This document shows positions 11,101-23,100 of a stretch of DNA of 64,000 nt, piece by piece. This DNA comes from Ophiodon elongatus. Its lineage: Eukaryota > Chordata > Actinopteri > Perciformes > Hexagrammidae. The notes beneath the pieces are model-generated. The model made no database searches. It saw only the letters and a list, made by a program, of their open reading frames with translations, and had not been told where the DNA came from. Each line of letters opens with the position of its first letter. The stretch's first letter is position 1. A program made the translations under genes and the position numbers. The DNA is taken from the NCBI GenBank assembly GCA_016806645.1, contig JACSYO010000473.1, forward strand, positions 1,045,001 to 1,109,000, in the 5' to 3' direction.

Positions 11101-14100
11101 AAGAGGGAAAAAATCAATTACATTCCTATTAATAATTGTATTGCTGACTGGTGTATGGAGTGTTTTTTGTTTTCAAACTCTCAGCTGATTGAGGCAGGGA
11201 CTTTTAGTCAGTCTTACATAACAACGCGGTTCATCTGCACAATATGTCCTCTATTTTAAATGCTCCAGAAATATCCAGGCTTTTGAGTGTGTTAAAGAAA
11301 AGCTAAATATCCATTTTATGTATTTTTGTACCCTATCTTTATGATAATAGGCACCTCCCAAACCAAAGAGGAACAATTCATTATGTTTTTGTTGAATTCA
11401 GGAGAGATTCTTGAAGTAAATACAAGTAGGAAACATAGAAAAACAAGTCACGGTTTTGCAGAGGGAGTAAAGCAGTGAGTTTAATTGCAATATTTGGGTC
11501 ACTTGACTTATTTCTGTCCCATTTATTTGAATGTTTGTGACTCCAACCCTGTGATGAACAACCCAAACGAAACACTTGCACTCTCTGTGTGCATAACATT
11601 ATGATTACGATTGTCTTTGGAGTAGAGCTGTCTTCCGAAACTTAAACAACGATCCTGAACAAATGATCAAATTAACTACAACCTAACGACAGTTTCTATG
11701 TTCAACTTCCCGTGCTTGTTTGTGTGCGTTTCTTTTATGATCAGTTTGTGTTTGACACTGTATGATGTTGCAGCACACCGTGTGTCGCCGGGAGTTATTG
11801 ACAGACAGGCAGCAGTGTCTATATGCTTTAGCTTTAACAGCCAGTCCGCCCTGTCAGAAGGCAAACGCACTGTGGACTTATTTAATGCACATTTCCTGCT
11901 GCGCTGTGACGCAGGACGCTTTATAACCGTATCATTACAATGATTTCAGTACGGATTATATTTGCATACAAAGGGATTAAGTTTGTGATTAGGCTTTACC
12001 TGGACACATCTTTATGGTTTCTGTATGGTTTTGTCTGGGGAACTCTGGTACATGCAGTAATGTAGTTATGATTTTTCACTAGCAAATTAATTGAAGTGTT
12101 TATCAGAAATAGCTATGAAGTTATTTGTTTGGTCTATTTTTAGCTGTGGATCTTTTGTGTATTGGGCGATGATGGAATGGTTAGAGACTCAACTTAAAAG
12201 TTAGATCTTCTGGGGCTTTTAAGAAACTCAATCGGCTAAACTAGAAATGCACAATACCAAGGAACACATTTGCTTTAAGGTTGTCATTTTTTAAAGGTTT
12301 TACTTTATCATTTTGGGAAAAAGCTTGTTGAGGAGGGATACCTCGAGAAACATGGGTCTGGGTAGGCAACATTTTGAAAGGGCTCCAGTCAAAGAGGGAG
12401 GGAAATGAGTTTAATCCTGATATCACAAAGAGTCACATTTCAGATGTGTTGGTGTGAGTGTGGTCTGGAAATAACAGGAAATAAAAATAATTATCAAGAA
12501 TTACTGAAGTATTGCGATAAGCTCACTTACAGGTTTACAAGTAATATGCTAAACATGCGTCTCCAAGTAATACCAGTAAATGAGATTATTAGTCGGTTGA
12601 CAAGTGAAAGTTTCACACAATTAATCAACTGCACAACAATTACTGAAACGGCAAATCTGATACAACAACAAGTTAACAAGTTAACACATGGTCATGACTG
12701 GGAACAACAATCAACAAAGGAGAAGGAACTTGTGCAACTAACCATAAGGCGTGGCAGTGACTGATTGTCTCAGATCTAATTACCAATAAAGGAAGGCTGC
12801 AGCGCGGGCTTTCATTTCAAGGCTTATTTACTGCAGAGACATACGATGACGGGTACCACTCTCATGTCTGTAGAGTTGCCTAAAGCAACAGTAAGTTGCT
12901 GGTTAGCTTATCTTAGCATAGCGACTGAATACAAGGGGAAACAGCCTGGCTCGGTCATTATGTCTCGCTCTCTTTTTAATTCCAGACAAGAAAAAAAGTG
13001 TGAAACCAAATGTTTCATTTTTTTGTGGGGTTATATGCTGGACTATTTATTGACTGGGGCTGGTAACTTCTTAGAGTCTCCAATGGTTGCCTGACAACTA
13101 GTCCCAGCCAATAAATAGTCCAGCTCCATAAACCATAACCTCCATAAAATGCCAAATTATCGTCAAAACACTTTTTTGTCCCGATTAAACAAACAAAATA
13201 TAAACGTGTCAATTAGTGATCTTTAGAGGTGCGGGTAGGGGGGTTTTGTTCCCTTTGGAAAGAGGAAAGCTAGCTGTTTCTCTGTTTCCCGTCTTCGTGC
13301 CAAGCTAAGCTAACATTGTAGATCTGACAAAGCGTTGTCAAACAAACATTTTTTAATCTCAGTTCACCGATGTCAATGTATGAAACAGAACAACCAGGAT
13401 TATTAAACTCCTTAAAGTCCTAAAATATTGCGTGGTTGGAAACATTACTGTGCCACATGCTGTTCCTACAGAACAAAGCTGATGTCCTAAATCTTCAATG
13501 TCTTCCAGGAATGAACAAGCAGCTATGTTGTACCAGAACATCAGTCTGACTGAGCCCCGGCTGATAAATCAGTTTGAGAAACTCATCATGATCTTCACTA
13601 AAGAGATCAGACAGCAGAACTCAGAGATGGAGAACCTGGCCCTCGCCATCAAACGGTGGGGAACACACACACATACACACACATACACACACTCACTTGC
13701 ATCCTTCAAATTAAGTGAAATGAAGATTTTCCTCTGACATTAATGTGAAACAGAATTATGGAGTCTCGTTTCTGGTGTCATTCTCTTTATCAGTTTAAAA
13801 CTGTTTGGTAAAAGACAAGCTGCTATTTAAGTAACTGTAATGACATGTGATGAGGTGTGGATGTATAAGAGAAGTACCTCTTGTTGACAATGGAACTCCA
13901 AAAAATGAGAGTATGTCTAAAAATGATAACTTCCTTATGTTTACAGTTATGGAATAACAATGCTAAAGATAACACTGTATAACTGCATGCTGCAGCCTGC
14001 CTGTTGACCTTTGTGCATCACCAGTGTCTTGCAGTCAACTCCACAGTCTTGGTGATTTTTTTAATGGGTTGATTAAAAAAGAGGGTGGATCAAATGCAAC

Positions 14101-17100
14101 AACAAGCTCCTTGCTGCCTTAGTGACCAGCATCTCATTATTATCATAATTTAATAGCAGGAAATTACGTGGCAACCAGGTTAAATTGATGTATAGATTAA
14201 GGCCACTTTGTTGAGTTGCCCGAGCAACATTTAATGGTCCAAAAACATTTGGTTTAAGCTATGCTTCACATAAATCCATCATATCATCATGAGTGATCTG
14301 ATCTCTATGAAATCAAATTTGAGGGTCTTGTTGGGGCTGCAGCTTTCAGTAATCTGAAGAGCTACCAGTAAATGACGTATTAAATAGAATAAATTGTATT
14401 TTTTAATTATATTTAATGGATGGCTGGTGAAGTTATCCTGTTATTGTTTTGCAGAGTACAGGACCAGGCCTCTATGCAGCTCAGTGAAATGGAAGAGGAG
14501 ATGGACCATCGCATTCAAGCTGCGGAGAGAAAAACACGAGAGCAGGTGGGACAAAACCCCGAAAAAACCCCAAACCATTTTAATATTCCTGGCTCATGTG
14601 TTTGTTTCTCTGGAGTTTATGTAGACAAAAGCGATAAGCAGGCTTGCGTTTGTTCAGCTCTTCCCTCATATCAAACAAACGTAAGCGGCTGAATATCAGA
14701 TTACTCATCCAAACACAGACACGCCTGCTGATCAGCTGATTCACAACACTGTGGAGCCCAGATATGAAACGGTAGAAAGATGGAGGTGCTGGATTATGGT
14801 TTAGCATCCAGCGTTTGATGTGCTATGGCTGGGTATATTTGGGTTTGGTGATGTGTTGATGAAAATGATAACCTATAAAGAATTAGGGTGCATACTTGGT
14901 GATCCAAGTCGGCTGACACACCGGCACCGTGGCTCCATATAATCTGCAAATTCAGGTATGGCCAAAATGAGAGAAATAAAATGTAGGGATGGATTTGAGT
15001 CAATTGCTGTCATTGTGTGCTGCTGACAACTATTAATAATGACGCAGGCATATATCACTGGTACAGGAGCTTTTGAATTCTTTCATAAAAGTGTTTTTGT
15101 CTTGTTAGCCTTTGTTTTCAATCTTTTGATAAACTACTGGATTGTGAGTTTTATGAAAGCTGGACTCTGGTGAAACTCCTTAAACAGTGTGGTGTGTAAA
15201 ATGATAAAGACTTGATAACAATATTTAGCTTTCCATGACATCAGATGAAAAGTGAAAACGACTGACTTGCTGTCAGAACAGTACAGATCACTTGCCGGGT
15301 CAGGCATCAGACCGTGTGATTTACTTAACTTGTATTCATTTAATCTTTAATCTTATCTTTGGCCCTGAAGTTTCTTTCAAGCTTGTGCGGGAAACATAAA
15401 CGCTGTTTTATCACCGTGTGTGTCAACTTATGTAAGTGTACTTCACCAACTCAGCTAACTCGGGAGCTACTGTTTGTTTTGTGTTTTGTGCATGTAGTCC
15501 TGTTCTGACACCTATAAGAGAGGTCTTTATTTTTAGAATCTGTAGCTAGACAGTTGCTGATATCGATTCCCCAGCGGCTCACTGGTTCAAAACCCGCCCT
15601 AAAATAGTCCTGGATTAATGTGTCACAGAAATTACATAACAGTAGAGAGAGCAAACACACATGCAAACTTTCATAAACTGCCATCTCAATGCAACTAATT
15701 GATGTATTTTTGTGTCTTTGAAGGAGAAAAGGCGAACAGAGACCGCACTGAGTGAGTTACGGAGAAGTTATGAAACTGAAGTGTGTGAGCTGCAGTGTAA
15801 GATCCAGAAGATGCAGATGGTAAATGTTTCACCTCTTTGACTGCACTTCATTTTCACTACAACACGCCATCAACACTGTAGGTCAATATGGACTCCAGCA
15901 TGCAGTCACAGCCCTCCTACTAGATTCTGCTCAGTGTTATGTATAGCAGGAAGATAATAAGCAATGAATGTATCACCTGTTAAAACAAATGATTTATTAT
16001 CTAACTTAATTACATTTTTAAGGGCTCAGGCTTCATAAGGACTGCTTAGAGAAACTCGCATTTCATATATTTCGATGCAAACCAAAATAAATGCCTCTTA
16101 AAAGTTAAGTGTGATGTGCATGTTTGGTAAAAACACGGTTCTGCCTAATAGTGGGAAATAGAGTCCTGTAAGATCAACACTGACTGCATTCACCAGAAGC
16201 TGAACCGAGAGTGATTTACTCTTTCACTCATGAAAACACGACATGTCAGCTGGACTCAAGTCAAATCACCTTAATCTTAAACATGTGACCTCGTTCATCA
16301 GATAGAAGAGAAGTACAAGAACATCACGGTGAAAGACGAGAGTCCAGCGTTGAGGAAGAAGATCAATGAGCTAACACTGGTGAGACTGAATGTTCCTCCG
16401 CTCAGTGATAAATGTCAGTGGATTTTGTATCAGGAGGGTTCTTACTTTTCTCTCAGCTCCTACTTCACAACCCACTCAGACTCTTCCTTTCTGCAGGAGA
16501 ACCAGCGGTTAAAACAGGAGCTGTTGAAGTCTCAGACCAAAGTGGCCTGTCTGCGCAGTGAGATGGACTCGCTGAAGACGGAGCTGACCGATCAAAGCAT
16601 CAGCTCTGAACGGTGATCTTATTAGAGTTTGAGCTGGGAATGTTCCCTTATCTACGCTGTGTGTTCATGTTTACATGTTTCATTTCTTGAAATTTCCCTT
16701 TGGGTCATTTGACTGGATTTCTCTTGACTCATATTGAGTTGAGTTTCAATTCTTTTTGCAGTCTTTTTTGTTTTGTGTTGAATAGTCTTTGGCATCTCTG
16801 TCTCTGCTGATCACACATTCGGGGATGCAATTTTTAATTCTCACAGTGAGAAGGAAAAGTGAAAAGTTTCATAAGACTACCTCTGTCTACACGCATACAC
16901 ATTCTTTGCTTCCAGTGTAAACTCTGAAAGTCTAAACCGACAATTACTGGGTTGCAGAACAGGTTTTCTCTTCATTTTCTCACATCTCGTGAAGATGTGT
17001 GGGAACTTGAGAGTAACAGACATTGTTCCCCCTGTTGAGATATCTTTCTGCAGAGCAACAGAGAATGACAGAGAGACAGAGGCCGCCGCCATCCCTCTGA

Positions 17101-20100
17101 CGGAGCATTTGTTCCTGGGGGGGTGTATTCATTTTGTCTCAGCTGAAACAGGATATCCTGGAGTGACTGCACACACACACAATGACTTCTTCATAAGCGT
17201 TACTAAGCAACAGAAGCAACAGGGCCACCAGCAGGATCATACTCCGCCTCCTCCTCCTTTGAGGTGTCTCATGTTAATCATAAATTAGGTGTAATGTCTT
17301 TGACTCAATCAGTTGATCTGATGTGAAAAATGATCTGGTTTTAATGACTTTGATTGGGATACAGAATCATGGAGATGTCTCTCATCCTATCTATTGTCAG
17401 TTTTCAAAGTCAGTGAATTGTTGTAGGCCATGTTGTGTGCAGGATGTCCTTTGTGTCACCAAAAAGAGATTTTCACTGGCAGTAAGTCAGGTTGTGATAA
17501 CTGTGATTGCTCTTTTGGTTTATATTCATAACAATAAAGAAATGTTGATGTTTTGCTGCAGAGACGAGGAGCTCATGACACACTTCTCTGATGAGCGAGA
17601 CATCCTGGAGAGCCAGATTGAGATTCTGCAGTAAGTCAGACACTAACTAATGTTAGTATGTGTGAGAGGTTTTCTACTAGAGATGGGACGAGATCTTGCT
17701 GTACTCAGAAATAAAAGACAATATACTGTAGAATAAATAATTGTAATACTGATGATCTCTCCTTCTGTGTGGATAGGACGGCCAACCGGAAGCTGCATGA
17801 CAGCAACGATGGCCTGAGGGCGGCCTTGGAGAGGACCAGCAAGGTAAAGCTGCACAGTTAACAGAAGAATAATCAAAATTAAAAACTAGTTTAGTTTTGA
17901 AATTGAAAGTTATTTCATCCATTGGGTATGTAGATTCCATATAAACTTGGTATTCTGATACTTTTTTATATGAATAGTCAGTTTCCTTTTGGGTCATTTG
18001 ACTGGATTTATTTTCAGCTTGTGTTGCTTTGAGTTGAGCTTCAATCTTCTTTTACAATCTCTGTTGTTTTTTGCAAGACATTAAAGTTGATTTGCAGTCT
18101 AATAGACCTCATCATCTCAGTTGATTAATCAGGTTTTACTTCAGCTCTCTCTCCTGATTGTTTATTTGTTGATGCATTTTCAATTTTTCACAGTAAGAAA
18201 GAGAAAACAGCAACGATGAGAGTTTGATTAAAATGTCTTGTTAGATGAAATATGCATGTTGTGTTACATTGTTCAGCAAAACTATCACAGTATGGCTATT
18301 TGTCAATTTCAGGCAGCCATGAAATGATGGAAACCTAATGTTGAATTGCTATTGTGTTACAGTCCAGTCACAATGGATCCCCAGGAGAGATGAGGGACAG
18401 AAGCAGAAGTAAAAGCATCTGCTACACATCCCCTTATGCACTAATGGAACGGTAAGACCTGCAAACAAAGCAGATGGTTAAGAATTGTTTAGAAGTCTCT
18501 CGCCTAACTTTATATGTGTTTAGATATCACCATACATTCTGCACCTCAGGTGAGTGCTACTCTTTTAGTATGCATATATGCTATTATAATCTTATTCCTA
18601 AAGCATTCTAATTCATCCTTTGAGAAACTGTTCATCATTTTCAGTTGCATGGAGGACAGAAGTCCAATGTTAAACACTAGATTGAGGATGATTAAATGGT
18701 TAGCAGCTTCAGGGGTTTTATTTCAGTACAGAACACACAACTATGTATTTACATAATAGTAAAGTAAATGTTGAATGTGCTGAGAAATGTGTTTTAACGA
18801 GCTGTCCAAGCTGATGAGCGGAGAAGTTGACCCACATGATTCTGTGGTGTTGAGGGGTTTATGGGTAAGGGTTTGTCTCAATGTGGTAAAGGAGGATGAT
18901 ATGAATTGCATATGAATATTGACATCTTAATAAGATGGAACAAGGAGAATAAGGTGGAACTGCAACTGCAATAAAGTATTTTAGCATTAGCAGTATAAGT
19001 GTTACATGATGCAATTTACAGACATGCATAGGCTACCCACACTGCCCTTAGGCTCAGCCCCGGGCTACGACAGCTTTCATGGGGCACATTCCAAAGTGGG
19101 CAAACCCCAACTTTAACCCAGGTTTTGCTGGCCCACCTGTGTAGCATGGTTAGCACAGAGTTTGCAGGGTTATCTCCTGAATACCATTTAGTCTTTATTT
19201 TAGTCTTTTATTCATCAGCATACAGTGAGGGGTCAGAGGTGGGCTTGATATACAGCAAAGATCATTGGCTGGATTTGAACTTGAGACGTTGTCGTTATGT
19301 GGTATTCATCTTTGGCAAAAAAGAAAATACCACTCGAGATAGGTCTCTTTGTAATTTCGCTAAACCTTGTGTTCTGTGTCACGTGCTATTTCCTGACCTC
19401 TTGCTCAGGTTCGGCCAGCGTATGGATGATTTCCCCGTGTACAGCCGCCGACCCAGCTGTGACAGTCTGGCCTTGGCCATGTGTGATCCGGGCCTGAGGC
19501 GCAAACACAGCATTGAGTGCGAGGAGGACAGCCTGCCTGAGCTCTACATGGACAGCGGCCTGTCGACACTCAGAGGTTCCCACGGAGGCTACGATTCAGA
19601 GCAGGAGGCAAAAGGTCAAGAGGAAGAGGAAGAGGAAGACAAAGAGAGGGAGGAGGAGAAAGAGCGAGAGGAGGAGAAAGAGGAGGAGAAAGAGGAGGAG
19701 AAAGAGGAGCATGACAACAAGGATAGCATGATGAGAGACAACTGTGACGCTGAGGTGAGACAGTAAGAGACACAAGTGTGCATGCCCATCGATACTGCAG
19801 CGACGCAGTATTTGTTTGAACAAGTCTTAAGAGTCGACAATCACTCAACAACGGCTCTGTGAGGCTGCAGCCCAATGTCATCACAGCAACATGCTCACAA
19901 TGACAACGCTGACGCACTGACGCAGGTGTCATGTTTACCATGACTCCATCTTACTGTTTGAGCATGCTAATGTTTGCTAAGTAGTAGGGCTGCAACTAAT
20001 GCTTGTTTTCATTGTCAACTAATCTGTCAGTTATTTTCTCTATTTATCGATTAGTTGTTTGGTCTGTAAAATGTCAGGAATGATATTCAGTGTTTCCCAA

Positions 20101-23100
20101 AGATGATATCCTCAAATGTCTTGTTTTGTCTATAACTCAAAGATATATATAAATGTTCACTGTCACAGAGGAGTATGTCAAAACGTCATGCTCATCGAAG
20201 ATATGACTTGTGAAATATTTCAGTAAGATAACGGTTGGCCAAGAGACCAGCCATGCCATGCCAAGAGTTCTAATGATATGAAGAATATTTCATACAGCTG
20301 CTATTTATAGGTGGTCAAGTGAGTCATTAGCCCCCATATAAAAGCTTCCTTGGTGGGTGATTTGTCTGCGAGAGTTGTGATTTGTTTGCATGCTAACCAC
20401 TTTCAGACTCTGCTTCAATCAATAAATATAAAGAAATACAGTTGAATGAAAGCGTCAAGGTTAATGAGCCATTTTGAAAACAAAATATGCAGTCTTCCAA
20501 AAAAGAAAATGCTTTGTGTGTAGCAGGACACTTTCTCATGGTTACAGCTCCTGTACAGGTCGTTAGTGATAACATGTGAATTATGTGTGTGAGTACATTG
20601 TTGTGTTAATGTCTGCTACTGTGTGCCTACATAACAGCCAGCAGAGACTCAGGACGCCGAGTCAGCATTCGGGTCAGACAGCAGCTCAGTTTTGGACTGG
20701 AAGCCATCTGAACCCATCAGTGTGTCAAGCCCAGTTGCAACGACACGAAGAGCCCTGAGTGCCATCAGTGTTCAGGTGAGAGAGAGATGGAAGATAAGAA
20801 AGAGGGGAGGTTATCCTACAGAAGATAGGAAGGAGAGATGTGGTCTGCCACCACAACCTGAGGCAGATAGACGGACAGATGGAGGAAGAAACCTCATATT
20901 AGTTGAAAATGTTTTTGACAGCTACTGGCCAGAATCCTAATTTGGTTTTAATATTCATGGTCATTACAATGTGTATTATAATATTCATATGTCTAGAGCT
21001 ACCATCATCTTTAACTTTACTTTTGTATTTTAAAAATGAATGGCCAGATTTTCATAAACTTTGCTGCAGATATTAATGAGGATGAAGATTAATCTGGAGT
21101 GTCTGGAAATAGATGGATTTGGTCATTTTTTTTCAGGACAAACTTTACAGTTTTAGCTCCACTTGTATGGCAACAAGTTTAGCAAACTCACCAGTATGTG
21201 CTTTTCTTATCAAAACACTTTTATATTGTGTACATTGTAATGTTGTTGCTCGTGGGGCTTGAGAGTGTGTTGTATGTATGTTTTAACACTTCCTGGCCTG
21301 CAATGAGCCATGCAGTCCTCTTCTCTATCCGTGAACAGAATTGATGATGAACAGAGATACAAATAAGAAAAGCAACAATTGCAAAATAGAGGACACAATA
21401 TATTTAACATGAAGTAAATGTGCAGAATACAAATGCAGTCAGGTTACCAGTGTTGCATCCCTCACTCTTCCTTGCCTTCGCTCTTCCTCTCCGTCCCCTC
21501 TCCAGAAGGACGGCAACAACAGCCTGGACCTGGGCTACATGACCTCAGAGAAGGCCTACAGGATCGTGCTGGCTGGAGATGCTGCTGTGGGAAAGTCCAG
21601 TTTCCTGCTTCGCCTCTGCAAGAACGAATTCAAATTCAACTCCAGCGCTACACTGGGTGAGTTGCTGAAACCAAAGCCAACTGTTTGGGCGATCGTGTGT
21701 TGGATTACCAAACTTTATTGTCTTGTTCTCTCTTCCTTTACCTGTCAAATCGAGGCAAAAACCATATTTCCCAACAATAGCCCGCTGACTGATTAATAAT
21801 TAATTTCTGCATGTGGGGCATGAAGTCATAGCTTCAGCAAATATACAGTTAATCTGATAAGGCCCCGCCCCTTAACAAGGCTGAGACTACTTGGTAAGAT
21901 GTGTCTTTCCTCTCTTTTCTACCAGCTTAGTAGGTTGTCATGATGGTTGTGTCTCCTTTGTGTGTTCAGGAGTGGATTTCCAGATGAAGACTCTAGTCGT
22001 GGATGGAGAGGCTGTTTTACTACAACTATGGGACACTGCAGGACAAGAGAGGTGTGTGTTGGTGTGAACACAATGTCATTGTTTTATCTGATATGTTTGT
22101 TGCCTCACACTATTCATTCATAGATGTGTTTTTAAGAGCTTCCTATCACGTGTGATGTGTTCCTGAAAAGATAAACTAATTTACACACACATCAGTGCAT
22201 AAGGACATTCTGTATTTATCCTATCACAACCAATAAGTATAATAAGGGTCATATATTTTTGTGTTTATCTTGAATCATTTTCTCCCCTCATCTCAGGTTT
22301 CGCAGCATTGCAAAGTCATATTTCCGCCGGGCAGATGGCGTGTTGCTGCTGTACGACGTCACCTGTGAGAAGAGCTTTCTTAATGTTCGAGAGTGGGTGG
22401 ACATGATCGAGGTAATGCAATACTCTGCTGAAAAGTTGCTGACTGGCATTGGTTGTATTTAGCAAAGAAGTTCCAGACCTCAGCACAATATAGTGTAGTA
22501 ATGACAATTTGTATTGGCAGCGTTCGTGTTATTATAAGGTAAAGAGTAAAAGTGTGTCACTGCTCATTTGAATATCAAACTAAGTGATCTTGCTTTTTTT
22601 CTCTCATTTTACATGCAGCAGATGTGTAAGTGTTGGACGTACATTGTTTGGATTGTGCTCTGCTGTTATACCGTGGGCATGCTGACATTTATGTGGCTTT
22701 TGATATATGCATGCTTTACGTGTATGTCATGTGTTTTCTGATATAATGCACTGTGGTGCTTAACGTCAAACCAATTGTTTCAGTTTTTTCAAATTCATTC
22801 AGCACATAAATTCTGTGATCAACATGCTGCAAAGTATGTAGAACAATACAGCAGTTTACAATATTTAGGTACTCTGCAATATTTGGTTTTCATTTTCATT
22901 TGTTTCTTCATATTTCCTTTATTCCTTTCCTTTTTTCTTTTTGTTTGCATAGCAGGATGTGTCCCAGGAGGATATTCCCATCATGCTTGTGGGTAATAAG
23001 TGTGATCTTAGACAAGATGGAGCAAACTGTGTTCCTACCAGCTATGGAGAAAAACTGGCCATGGTAATGACAAATAAACACCGTCACTTTATTTTACAAT

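Noticed and set aside
15565..15605. tRNA-like box B phrase (actggttcaaaacccgccc)
   Set aside because: No matching box A at the right distance and no cloverleaf; probably chance or an old SINE scrap.
19125..19766. 213-codon open frame starting upstream of rasef exon 19409
   Set aside because: The first 95 codons are intron read-through. The acceptor ttgctcag at 19408 and phase agreement with exon 18363-18451 show the true exon start.
22600..22632. Possible microexon in a rasef intron (tacatgcag / cagatgt / gtaagtg)
   Set aside because: All site combinations give 4-7 nt, not frame-neutral, and exons 22411 and 22956 join perfectly without it.
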